This document shows positions 1 to 5,936 of a stretch of 6,058 bases of DNA, in pieces. The notes beneath the pieces were generated by a model, which saw nothing but the letters and a program-made list of their open reading frames with translations, was not told the DNA's origin and searched no databases. A program made the translations under genes and the position numbers. Origin of the DNA: Gammaproteobacteria bacterium (GTDB taxonomy: Bacteria > Pseudomonadota > Gammaproteobacteria > GCA-001735895); NCBI GenBank assembly GCA_029288195.1, contig JARFPR010000021.1, positions 1 to 6,058 on the forward strand, read 5' to 3'. Numbering within the stretch: the stretch's first letter is position 1; the number at the start of each line of letters is the position of its first letter.

Positions 1-464
1 GTGCTAACCCCACCCGAGTCGTCGAGCAGTAGCCATAGCCCAAGGTAAAAGGTTTGCAACTTGGGGAAGTTGTACACTGGCAAGTTGGCGGCCTGTTCGA
101 TTCGGTCTATGGTTTGTAGCAGCAGTGCAGGTGTTTCGGTGGCAATTACAAACCACATATTGAGCTCATGTTCACGACGGTAATTATGCGCAACTTCGGT
201 CATGGCATTCACCAGTTCCGTGACCTCGTCGAACCTGTCATCCGGCACCGACAACGCGGCCAGGGTCAGGCTGCCACCCATGCTGGAAGCGTCATACAGT
301 GGACCAAAACGACTCAATTCACCGTCGTCCAGCAATTCCCGGATCATGTCAATAAGCGTGGTGCTGTCAGTTCCAAGCTCGCTGGCAACGCTGGCAAAAG
401 GCTGTTCCTCGATCGGGAAACCACCCTGGTAGCGATTGATAAATCGGCGGCTCAATTCATTCAC
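1..464 (-). CDS. nirG: NirG-like sirohaem decarboxylase subunit (Lrp/AsnC-like), 3' end cut by window edge
   Basis: This gene is read from a GTG at 464 and stays open for 154 codons to the window edge, so the C-terminus is missing. An in-frame stop at 486-488 rules out a longer N-terminus, and GTG is the only good start after it. It overlaps the end of nirL by 8 bases. The N-terminal part (about residues 16-55) is a winged-helix HTH of the Lrp/AsnC type, ending in LSRFGPLYDA. It is followed by the ferredoxin-like domain containing VAHNYRREHELNMWFVIAT (residues 91-109). Both blocks are typical of the NirD/NirG/AhbA branch. These proteins are not thought to be transcription regulators: with NirD, NirL and NirH they form the cytoplasmic enzyme that removes two acetate carboxyls from sirohaem. 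NirG is chosen over NirD because the better NirD match lies two genes upstream and because D-L-G is the usual order. Family is certain; the D versus G name is slightly less so. Confidence 0.85.
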   Translation of the reverse strand, partial: MNELSRRFINRYQGGFPIEEQPFASVASELGTDSTTLIDMIRELLDDGELSRFGPLYDASSMGGSLTLAALSVPDDRFDEVTELVNAMTEVAHNYRREHELNMWFVIATETPALLLQTIDRIEQAANLPVYNFPKLQTFYLGLWLLLDDSGGVS

Positions 465-984
465 TGAGCACCATTCCGGGCAGGTTTAGGTCGGGGTTGC
501 GCGCGTAGCTTGCGCCACGCTGTTTGAAGCAGCGGTTGCTGAACAGGATTTCATGCCTGATGTCGCGCAATCCGCATTGCCGAACGATGAACTTAACCTG
601 CTCGACAACCGAATCCCGATCTTGCCCGTGGATCATGCTGAACAGGTTATAGGGCCAATCGGGCAGCCGCCTGGGGCGTTGATAACACAGCGTAACGAAA
701 GAATATTGCCCGATACAGTGGCCGATTTCGGTAACGCGCGCATCCGCAATGTCCCACACCACCATACCGTTGGCGCGGTAACCCAGCTTGCGATGGCGAA
801 CGACGACGCCAAAACGTTTCATGTCGCCACGCATCATGATTCGATTAATGCCTTCCACGACCCGTGTCTCGCTGCAGCCGAGCTGCTCCGCGATCGCTGC
901 ATACGGATGGCTGACCAGCGGTAAACCCTGGCTGATCACCTCGATCAACGCATTCTCAAAGCGGGAGTCTTTTCTCATGTCCAT
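457..984 (-). CDS. nirL: NirL-like sirohaem decarboxylase subunit (Lrp/AsnC-like)
   Basis: This 175-residue protein belongs to the NirL/NirH/AhbB branch of the Lrp-like sirohaem decarboxylases, which make 12,18-didecarboxysirohaem on the way to haem d1. Residues about 22-57 form the HTH (PYAAIAEQLGCSETRV). Then come the signature FGVVVRHRKLGYRANGMVVW (58-77) and CYQRPRRLPDWPYNLF (100-115), and ILFSNRCFKQRG near the C-terminus (146-157). The length suits NirL, which is longer than NirD and NirG. It overlaps nirD by 10 bases from the ATG at 984. A second ATG two codons later (978) would give an ATGA junction with the nirD stop, like the nirF/nirD junction, so the true start may be 978. A weak GGGA lies 11 bases before 984. 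NirH is the alternative name; its place directly after nirD favours NirL. Confidence 0.88.
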   Translation of the reverse strand: MDMRKDSRFENALIEVISQGLPLVSHPYAAIAEQLGCSETRVVEGINRIMMRGDMKRFGVVVRHRKLGYRANGMVVWDIADARVTEIGHCIGQYSFVTLCYQRPRRLPDWPYNLFSMIHGQDRDSVVEQVKFIVRQCGLRDIRHEILFSNRCFKQRGASYARNPDLNLPGMVLSE

Positions 985-1433
985 TGCAGATCAAATCCCA
1001 GGTCGATGAAGTGTTCATTCAGTAATGGCAGGTCGAGCACCGGGTATCCACAACGTTCCTCGATTTCAGCCAGGACCTTTTCCAGCCGATCCTCGTCGCT
1101 GGCGACCACTACGAACCACAGGTTGAAGCGGTGCTCGCGTTCGTAGTTGTGATTGACTTCGTCGAATCCATTGACGATCGCGGCGATGCCTTCGAGTTCC
1201 GCTGCGGGCACCGCCATTGCCGCCAGGGTACTGGCGCCAATTCGGTTGGGACGAAAAACCGCACCCACTCGACTGATCACACCCTCTGTCTGCAGGCGTT
1301 TCAGGGTTTCAAGTACCGTGGTTTCATAGACGCCAAGCTGTTTGGCAATATCGGCGTAAGGGGTCGAGGTCAGCGGCATACCCTGCTGGAATTCGTTCAG
1401 CAGGCGTTGCTCGAGTTTGGAATACTGCCTCAT
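975..1433 (-). CDS. nirD: NirD-like sirohaem decarboxylase subunit (Lrp/AsnC-like)
   Basis: This 152-residue cytoplasmic protein is of the NirD/AhbA type. An N-terminal winged HTH covers about residues 20-56 (PYADIAKQLGVYETTV). It is followed by SRVGAVFRPNRIGASTLAAM (54-73), then VNHNYEREHRFNLWFV (93-108), and a C-terminal LPLLNEHFIDLGFDL. This set of blocks is what I know from NirD of Pseudomonas and Paracoccus relatives. With NirL, NirG and probably NirH it should decarboxylate sirohaem. The ATG overlaps the TGA of nirF as ATGA (1433-1430), which points to translational coupling and fixes the start. The upstream Shine-Dalgarno is poor, in keeping with coupling. In some bacteria nirD and nirL are fused; here they are separate but overlap by 10 bases. 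Confidence 0.9.
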   Translation of the reverse strand: MRQYSKLEQRLLNEFQQGMPLTSTPYADIAKQLGVYETTVLETLKRLQTEGVISRVGAVFRPNRIGASTLAAMAVPAAELEGIAAIVNGFDEVNHNYEREHRFNLWFVVVASDEDRLEKVLAEIEERCGYPVLDLPLLNEHFIDLGFDLQWT

Positions 1434-2596
1434 AGCCCGATCCGGTGTGCACGCGCGGTAAAGAAAATGCCACTGGGCTTGGTCGCCGGTAGCGAGGTTT
1501 TACGTTCGAATGTCCTGGTGTCGTACACCTCGACGCGGTTTTCGTCGCGCACCGACAACCAGACTTCCTCGCCGCGCGGTTCGAATTCCATATGTAAAAC
1601 GCCCTTGCCTGGTTTGAGTTTTCGTATAACTGCAAGTGTCTGCGTATCGATCACCTGGATCGTATCGTTGTCAGGTAGCGCAAAATTGACCCAGACCTGG
1701 CGACCATCGGGGCGGGCCATGACAAAAATCGGCTGACCATGAACCTTGATGCGGCCGGCTTCCTTCCAGTTGCGCAGGTTGATCACGAGCACCTCGTGGC
1801 GTCCCACGGCGGGAACGAATGCGAAGTCTCCGGCGACCGCCCAACCCTCGAGGTGGGGCATCTTGTAGACCGGTAATTTTTGTTCTCCCTTACCGTAATT
1901 CGGTAGTATGCGGGTAACCCCCGACTCGAGGTTCCACAGGTCGAGCATGGCCATCCCGTCTTCACCGAACAGGCCGGCAAGGTAATAGCGACCGTCGGAA
2001 GTGATCAAGGCGTCATAGGGGTTGCGACCGATGTCGCGAAATTTCTCGATTTGTGGACTGGAAGGGTTCGACATATCGAGTACCCAGATTTCGTCTGCAT
2101 CCCAGAGTGAAAACACGAACTTCTGTTCGGGAGCGTCGACCAGCCCGATGACCTTGGAGCGTTGCTGCTTATCGCCGAACGTGGCCGGGATATCGGCGAT
2201 CAGTGTGAGCGTGTCGGCGTCAAACACCTTGACGCCACCGGGCTCGTAGTTCGAAACCGCGACCAGTCGACCGTCCTGAGAAATTGCGCCGCCGATACTG
2301 TTGCCGGATTGCAGGATACGCGCGCTGATTTCAGCGTTCAGGATGTCAATTTTGCTCAAGCCCCCGTCACGTCCGAAAACGTATGCAAAACGAGCGTCAC
2401 GCGAATAAACCACTGATGCATGGGACAAATCACCGAGTTCGCTGACCCGGCCGATGCTGGTATTGGTGCTGGTTTCAATAATCTGGGCGCTGCTGCTGGC
2501 GCGTTCAATGAAAAGTCCGAGGTCGCCGGTGCCACGAGCGGCTGCTGGCGAACCTGTGAGCGCTAGCAGTAACAGGCAAATCGCAATCCTGCTCAC
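1430..2596 (-). CDS. nirF: NirF, periplasmic haem d1 biosynthesis protein
   Basis: This is a 388-residue beta-propeller related to the d1 domain of NirS and to NirN. It is needed for a late step of haem d1 formation in the periplasm. The start is a GTG at 2596 that overlaps the nirC stop as GTGA. AGGGAG sits 7 bases upstream, so the start is well supported. Residues 1-20 form a Sec-type signal peptide (hydrophobic CLLLLALTG, then SPAAA before R21). Propeller-like repeats follow, including SHASVVYSRDARFAYVFGRD (58-77), YYLAGLFGEDGMAMLDLW (204-221), KVHGQPIFVMARPDGRQVWV (284-303) and LHMEFEPRGEEVWLSVRDEN (334-353). H59 in the SHAS block is probably the conserved histidine reported as essential in Paracoccus NirF, but I could not align it. 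No lipobox cysteine is visible (C7 is too early), unlike the lipoprotein form described in Pseudomonas aeruginosa, so this one should be soluble in the periplasm. Confidence 0.95.
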   Translation of the reverse strand: MSRIAICLLLLALTGSPAAARGTGDLGLFIERASSSAQIIETSTNTSIGRVSELGDLSHASVVYSRDARFAYVFGRDGGLSKIDILNAEISARILQSGNSIGGAISQDGRLVAVSNYEPGGVKVFDADTLTLIADIPATFGDKQQRSKVIGLVDAPEQKFVFSLWDADEIWVLDMSNPSSPQIEKFRDIGRNPYDALITSDGRYYLAGLFGEDGMAMLDLWNLESGVTRILPNYGKGEQKLPVYKMPHLEGWAVAGDFAFVPAVGRHEVLVINLRNWKEAGRIKVHGQPIFVMARPDGRQVWVNFALPDNDTIQVIDTQTLAVIRKLKPGKGVLHMEFEPRGEEVWLSVRDENRVEVYDTRTFERKTSLPATKPSGIFFTARAHRIGL

Positions 2597-2913
2597 TGTA
2601 CTTCTCCCTGTAACAGCTGGTTTGCCATCCAGCGGGCCTCGGCGGGAGACAATAACGAGCGCCAGGCTGGCATAGCCGTGCCGGGCCGACCGTTTAAAAT
2701 TACGCTACTGAGATACTCGATGGATTTACCCGCCAGCCTGTCTGGCACCAGTGCCGGCCCCAGTCCGCCGTGCATTGTCAGACCGTGGCAGGAGCCACAG
2801 TCCTGGATCAGAACATTACGCAGCTCCCGTTGGCGATCTCCGGAAAGCTGATCGCTTGCGGCAAGCGGAGCCGCAACCATGAAGCTAAGCGCGAGCCAGG
2901 TTAAACGAGTCAT
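2593..2913 (-). CDS. nirC: NirC-like small periplasmic c-type cytochrome
   Basis: This is a 106-residue monohaem cytochrome c. A Sec signal peptide covers about residues 1-19 (hydrophobic LTWLALSFMVAAPLAA). CGSCH at 39-43 is the covalent haem site, and M81 in GTAMPAW is the likely distal ligand. The length and the position between nirE and nirF fit NirC, which in other denitrifiers passes electrons to NirS and/or supports d1 maturation. The frame is open further upstream (an ATG at 2982), but the ATG at 2913 is chosen. It puts the signal peptide at the N-terminus and has GAGAGGG nine bases upstream. With that start the gene overlaps the nirE end by 29 bases. The next internal Met would destroy the signal peptide. 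The identity as a small class I-like cytochrome is firm; the NirC name rests on context. Confidence 0.9.
   Translation of the reverse strand: MTRLTWLALSFMVAAPLAASDQLSGDRQRELRNVLIQDCGSCHGLTMHGGLGPALVPDRLAGKSIEYLSSVILNGRPGTAMPAWRSLLSPAEARWMANQLLQGEVQ
2604..2609 (-). promoter_or_regulatory. Ribosome binding site of nirF (GTG start)
   Basis: The minus strand reads AGGGAG, then seven bases, then GTG at 2596. This strong site, lying inside the last codons of nirC, supports the GTG start and shows that nirF can be initiated independently as well as by coupling to nirC. Confidence 0.75.
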
Positions 2914-3691
2914 ATGCCACGACCCTCTCGTCTTGCTGGTAGTCAGGCTGAAACCAGTCGAGCTCATCGCTGAGCGTGACAACCTCGCCGATGATTGTGG
3001 TGACCGGTGATTTCAATTCCGCGGTGACTACCGCGTCGGCCAGGTCCGATAGAGTCGCGATGACTTTTTGCTGATGTGCAGTCGTGCCACCGTGTATCGC
3101 GGCGGCCGGTGTCGTTACCGGCAGGCCTGCACGCACCAGCTCGGTGCAGATTGTCTGCAGATTTGCGAGCCCCATGTAAATCACCAGGGTGCAGTCAGGA
3201 TCGGCCACCTTGTGCCAGTCGATATCGAGGGTTTCATCGTTCTTTTGATGCCCGGTGATAAAGCGCACGCCGTGGTTGAGGCCGCGATGCGTGAGCGGAA
3301 TGCCGCTGTAACTGCTGCAGCCCGCCGCGGCGGTAACCCCGGGGACGACTTCGAAAGGGATGCCGTGTTGACGCATTACCAGGGCCTCTTCGCCACCGCG
3401 CCCGAAGATATACGGATCCCCGCCCTTCAGGCGCACCACGCGTCGACCCGATAGTGCCAGGCTGACGATGATTTCATTGATTTGATCCTGTGGCACGCAG
3501 TGTTTGCCGGGAGACTTGCCGACTGAAATCTGGCTTACACCATGCGGAATCAGGTTCAGTATTTCGGCGCTGACCAGGCGGTCGAAAACCACGACGTCGG
3601 CTTGCTGTATCAAGCGTAGCGCTTTTACGGTGAGTAACTCGGGGTCCCCGGGCCCGGAGCCCACCAGTGAAACAAAGCCTTTAGTCGTCAT
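2885..3691 (-). CDS. nirE: NirE, uroporphyrinogen-III C-methyltransferase (SUMT)
   Basis: This 268-residue cytoplasmic enzyme uses S-adenosylmethionine to methylate uroporphyrinogen III at C2 and C7, giving precorrin-2, the precursor of sirohaem and then haem d1. Family motifs are complete. They include VSLVGSGPGDPELLT (7-21), the aromatic/Arg block VFDRLVS (35-41), VGKSPGKH (57-64), VVRLKGGDPYIFGRGGEE (85-102), VVPGVTAAAGC (115-125) and GIPLTHR (130-136). It is single-domain, without the Met8-like dehydrogenase/chelatase half of CysG, so precorrin-2 must be oxidised and loaded with iron by enzymes encoded elsewhere. The same domain would also be annotated CobA; its position at the head of a nir cluster makes NirE the better name. 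The ATG at 3691 has a modest AGGT seven bases upstream. It is the first gene of the minus-strand operon, 80 bases downstream of a predicted start site controlled by an FNR/DNR box. Confidence 0.93.
   Translation of the reverse strand: MTTKGFVSLVGSGPGDPELLTVKALRLIQQADVVVFDRLVSAEILNLIPHGVSQISVGKSPGKHCVPQDQINEIIVSLALSGRRVVRLKGGDPYIFGRGGEEALVMRQHGIPFEVVPGVTAAAGCSSYSGIPLTHRGLNHGVRFITGHQKNDETLDIDWHKVADPDCTLVIYMGLANLQTICTELVRAGLPVTTPAAAIHGGTTAHQQKVIATLSDLADAVVTAELKSPVTTIIGEVVTLSDELDWFQPDYQQDERVVAYDSFNLARA
2923..2929 (-). promoter_or_regulatory. Ribosome binding site of nirC inside nirE
   Basis: The minus strand reads GAGAGGG, nine bases before the ATG at 2913. It lies within the nirE coding sequence and decides the nirC start over the longer open frame beginning at 2982. 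Confidence 0.65.
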
Positions 3692-3766
3692 AGATGGTAC
3701 CTGTCGCTGTGGCCTGGTTTTCAGGACCTTTACGTGTTTGTTTTACCTGTAATCGAGACTGCAAAT

Positions 3767-3777
3767 TGATGACATCA
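3767..3777. repeat. Short perfect palindrome TGATG-A-CATCA at the predicted nirE start site
   Basis: Five-base arms surround a single central base. It overlaps the position where transcription of nirE is predicted to begin (about 3770). It resembles FNR half-site content (it begins TTGATG) but lacks the N4 spacing of a proper FNR box. It could be an operator for a second regulator or a chance palindrome. Confidence 0.3.
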
Positions 3778-3786
3778 TTATTAATA
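3777..3786 (-). promoter_or_regulatory. Candidate -10 region of the nirE operon
   Basis: The minus strand reads TATTAATAAT. The hexamer position expected for a class II FNR-type promoter (box centre at -41.5, box centred at 3811.5) falls inside this AT-rich stretch. The predicted transcript starts near 3770 and has a leader of about 80 bases before nirE. No -35 hexamer is needed at such activated promoters. The match to TATAAT is only partial. Confidence 0.5.
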
Positions 3787-3804
3787 GAGGGCCAATTTTT
3801 GTAC

Positions 3805-3818
3805 TTGATAAATGTCAA
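3805..3818 (-). promoter_or_regulatory. FNR/DNR (NNR)-type binding box upstream of nirE
   Basis: The plus strand reads TTGATAAATGTCAA, which is TTGAT-N4-GTCAA, matching the TTGAT-N4-ATCAA consensus at 9 of 10 fixed positions. DNR/NNR regulators respond to nitric oxide and FNR/ANR to low oxygen; they share this box, so the sequence alone does not say which acts here. The centre lies 120 bp before the nirE ATG, and a -10-like stretch sits at the right distance. It is the expected control for haem d1 genes under denitrifying conditions. A role on the divergent transporter side is possible but not indicated. Confidence 0.8.
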
Positions 3819-3840
3819 CCACGGGCGGAGGGCACCGTGG
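3819..3840. repeat. Inverted repeat CCACGG-N10-CCGTGG beside the FNR box
   Basis: Perfect six-base arms (3819-3824 and 3835-3840) are centred at 3829.5, directly next to the FNR/DNR box and about 60 bp upstream of the predicted nirE start. Its size and position suit a dimeric regulator site, but no known consensus was matched. Confidence 0.35.
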
Positions 3841-3926
3841 CCTGGCTGCCGGTTTTCGCGGTGACGGATTCCCACAGCTTTGAGTACGAGGTTTTATTGT
3901 GTGGTAGAGTTAGCGCCTGAAGCCTG

Positions 3927-3958
3927 ATTTCTTTGCAAGCCCGGGTTTTCAAAGAAAT
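3927..3958 (+). repeat. 32-bp dyad (strong hairpin) upstream of the Na+/Pi transporter gene
   Basis: Nine-base perfect arms ATTTCTTTG (3927-3935) and CAAAGAAAT (3950-3958) flank an inner part that also pairs, with one C/T mismatch and one G-T wobble, around CCGG. The structure is symmetric about 3942.5. No T-run follows it on the plus strand, so it does not look like a simple terminator of plus-strand transcripts. It may be an RNA hairpin in the leader or a protein-binding site. Confidence 0.55.
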
Positions 3959-3960
3959 GG

Positions 3961-4008
3961 TTTATGGGGAGAAACCTTAGAAAAATCAATAAGATCGCCT
4001 CCCATAAA
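3961..4008 (+). repeat. Long-range leader hairpin TTTATGGG / CCCATAAA, with an alternative local hairpin
   Basis: The 8-base arms at 3961-3968 and 4001-4008 are perfectly complementary. Further pairing of GAG (3969-3971) to CTC is possible with one bulge. The left arm also takes part in a competing local hairpin, GGTTT (3959-3963) with AAACC (3972-3976), so the two folds exclude each other. It lies 65 bases before the transporter ATG. Confidence 0.4.
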
Positions 4009-4058
4009 AAAAGACTTCGCGCAGTATCTTTAGGTAAAGCGGCAATTTAAGCCAGCGT

Positions 4059-4066
4059 AGGGGGAG
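4059..4066 (+). promoter_or_regulatory. Strong ribosome binding site of the Na+/Pi transporter gene
   Basis: AGGGGGAG ends six bases before the ATG at 4073 and fixes that start. Its GGGAG core (4062-4066) is complementary to CTCCC at 3999-4003, which could mask it in one fold of the leader. Confidence 0.75.
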
Positions 4067-4072
4067 ATCGCG

Positions 4073-5875
4073 ATGCTGAAAAAAACAATACTACCAACCA
4101 TTCTGCTGATACTGGCCTATGGATTCTGGGTAAGTCCTGACTTCAAGGAAATCGCTGCCGGTGTTTCGATATTTCTATTCGGCATGCTTTTCCTGGAAGA
4201 TGGTTTCAAGGCCTTTACCGGCGGCGTGCTGGAAAAACTGTTACAGAAAACGACCGATAAAACCTGGAAGAGCCTGCTATTCGGGGTCGTCTCGACATCG
4301 ATCATGCAATCAAGCTCGCTGGTGTCGGTCATTACCATTTCCTTCATCAGTGCCGGGCTGGTTACGTTGGTTGCCGGGATCGGGATTATTTTCGGTGCCA
4401 ATATCGGCACCACGACCGGCGCCTGGCTGGTTGCAGCCTTTGGACTCAAGGTCAAGATTTCTGCCTACGCGATGCCGATGCTGGTGTTCGGCATCGTGTT
4501 GTCATTCCAGAAGTCCAAGTACCTGAAGGGTGCCGGAGCCGTTCTCGCCGGACTGGGATTTCTGTTTCTGGGCATACATTACATGAAGGAAGGATTCGAA
4601 GCCTTTAAGGATAGCTTTGACCTGGCTTCATTGGCGGTAGCGGGTTATCCCGGGTTGTTCCTGTTTGCCGCGATCGGTGCCGCGGCGACCGTCGTCATGC
4701 AATCCAGCCATGCGACGCTGGTTTTGATTTTAACGGCACTGGCGGCATCCCAGATTACCTATGAAAATGGCCTTGCGCTCGCAATCGGCGCCAACGTCGG
4801 CACGACGATCACTGCCATCATCGGGTCGCTGAGTGCCAATATACAGGGTAGACGGCTGGCGGGTGCGCATCTGATATTTAATATCGTCACCGGTGTGGTC
4901 GCGATTGCGTTCATCCACCAATTCGTGCTGGCAGTCGACGTCGTCAGCAATCAAGTGGGAATAGCCGCTGATAATTACACGATGAAACTGGCGGTGTTCC
5001 ACACCCTGTTCAATCTGACCGGGGTATTGCTAATGGTTCCCCTGATCCACCGACTGTCGGATTTCCTGGTCAAATCTCTCCCCGAGAAAGCCAAGGATCT
5101 CGCCGAACCCCTGTACCTCAGCGATGCGGCGATCGAGTTCCCGGAAACCGTGTTGAAGGCGTTGAAGAAGGAGGTCTGGCACCTGTTCGATTCAGCATTC
5201 GAGATCATGGCCCATGGTATAAACCTGCATCGAACCGAGATACTGACGTCTCCCGACCTTGAAAAAACCATCGACAACGATCGGGAAGTCAACGAGTTTG
5301 ATATGGACGAGTTATACGAGAGCAAGGTCAAGATTCTGTACAGCGCAATCGTGGATTTTATCTCGAACTCCCAGGCACATATGCCCAGCGATTTTTCCGA
5401 GGAAATGTACCGGCTGCGCAGGGCCGCGGGGGAAATTGTCGAATGCGTCAAGCACATCAAGCATTTGCGCAAGAATGCGACCAGGTACATGCTTTCCGAC
5501 AACGAACACATTCGCGACGAATACAATAACCTCAGGTACCAGATCGCGATGATTTTGCGCGAAATTTATCGTCTGCGCGGTGATGAAGAGTTTGATCATG
5601 CGATTGCGATATTAGAGATGGACGAGCTAAAGGCAGAAATACAGTCTGCGCACGCGGACCTTGACACACGGGTCACCGGGATATTGAGAGACGATCGGAT
5701 CACGCCGATCATGGCAACCTCGCTACTCAACGACTTCAATTACGTGGACGAAACTTCGCGCCATCTGCTCGACACGGCCCAGGCGCTGCTGGTCTCGCAT
5801 TCCGATCTGGTGGCCGAGGCAGCCCAGGAAGTCGTGCTGGATGAAGACGAGATTGAAAAAGCGTCCGCGGCCTGA
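4073..5875 (+). CDS. Na+/phosphate cotransporter, NptA/PNaS family, with PhoU-like C-terminal domain
   Basis: This 600-residue inner-membrane protein is of the SLC34-related NptA family, which moves inorganic phosphate with sodium ions. The family's inverted duplication is clear. Repeat 1 has MQSSSLVSVITISFISAGL (78-96) and GANIGTTTGAWLVAAF (108-123). Repeat 2 has MQSSHATLVLILTALAAS (209-226) and GANVGTTITAIIGSL (239-253). The QSS motifs at 79-81 and 210-212 are the substrate/Na+ site signature. Hydrophobic segments run from about residue 5 to 330. From about 355 to 575 the protein is charged and helical, as in the cytosolic PhoU-like domain of bacterial members such as YjbB, and it ends in an acidic tail. 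The length is normal for the fused form. The start is set by the strong AGGGGGAG. Transport is inferred from the family; some homologues are better described as phosphate exporters, so direction is not certain. It is divergent from the nir operon with no evident pathway link. Confidence 0.9.
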   Translation: MLKKTILPTILLILAYGFWVSPDFKEIAAGVSIFLFGMLFLEDGFKAFTGGVLEKLLQKTTDKTWKSLLFGVVSTSIMQSSSLVSVITISFISAGLVTLVAGIGIIFGANIGTTTGAWLVAAFGLKVKISAYAMPMLVFGIVLSFQKSKYLKGAGAVLAGLGFLFLGIHYMKEGFEAFKDSFDLASLAVAGYPGLFLFAAIGAAATVVMQSSHATLVLILTALAASQITYENGLALAIGANVGTTITAIIGSLSANIQGRRLAGAHLIFNIVTGVVAIAFIHQFVLAVDVVSNQVGIAADNYTMKLAVFHTLFNLTGVLLMVPLIHRLSDFLVKSLPEKAKDLAEPLYLSDAAIEFPETVLKALKKEVWHLFDSAFEIMAHGINLHRTEILTSPDLEKTIDNDREVNEFDMDELYESKVKILYSAIVDFISNSQAHMPSDFSEEMYRLRRAAGEIVECVKHIKHLRKNATRYMLSDNEHIRDEYNNLRYQIAMILREIYRLRGDEEFDHAIAILEMDELKAEIQSAHADLDTRVTGILRDDRITPIMATSLLNDFNYVDETSRHLLDTAQALLVSHSDLVAEAAQEVVLDEDEIEKASAA

Positions 5876-5936
5876 GCGCGGTTGAGAAAGGGCCGATTTG
5901 TTTCGCGGCGTAATTCTAAATTAACGAGGGGTACGA

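Larger units (their letters stand above)
3692..4072. other. 381-bp divergent intergenic region between nirE and the Na+/Pi transporter gene
   Basis: No credible protein of ordinary size is encoded here. Going from nirE toward the transporter, it contains the nirE leader (3692 to about 3770), a predicted promoter and FNR/DNR box (to 3818), a 22-bp inverted repeat (3819-3840), about 85 bp without recognised signals, and then a leader with several hairpins (3927-4072). The only plus-strand promoter candidate found is poor: TTGAGT at 3880-3885 and TAGAGT at 3905-3910 with a long 19-bp spacer. Confidence 0.7.

Noticed and set aside
457..1433. The Lrp/AsnC-like HTH proteins as transcription regulators.
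   Set aside because: Their NirD/NirL/NirG signature blocks and position inside a haem d1 operon identify them as sirohaem decarboxylase subunits, in which the HTH fold is retained without a known regulatory role.
2914..2982. A longer N-terminus for NirC starting at 2982.
   Set aside because: It would bury the signal peptide behind 23 residues that come from the nirE coding region in another frame; the ATG at 2913 has a good ribosome site and gives a normal secreted cytochrome.
3681..3875. A 64-codon minus-strand frame across the nirE promoter.
   Set aside because: It overlaps the promoter signals and the nirE start, has no ribosome site, and its composition is not protein-like.
3810..3890. 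On the minus strand, a GGGAATCC ... ACCGG ... GGCCACGG run recalls pieces of a cobalamin riboswitch, which would suit a neighbour of a SUMT gene.
   Set aside because: The invariant B12-box core and order of elements are not present, and the nirE promoter with its FNR box lies downstream of it, so it would not be in the nirE transcript.
3900..3960. GTGGTAGAGTTAGCGCC looks like part of a tRNA D-arm.
   Set aside because: No acceptor stem, anticodon stem or T-loop can be fitted around it; the following bases form the 32-bp dyad instead.
5868..5904. CGGCC ... GGCCG followed by ATTTGTTT as a terminator after the transporter gene.
   Set aside because: The stem is only five bases with an 18-base loop and the T-run is interrupted, so it is too weak to call.
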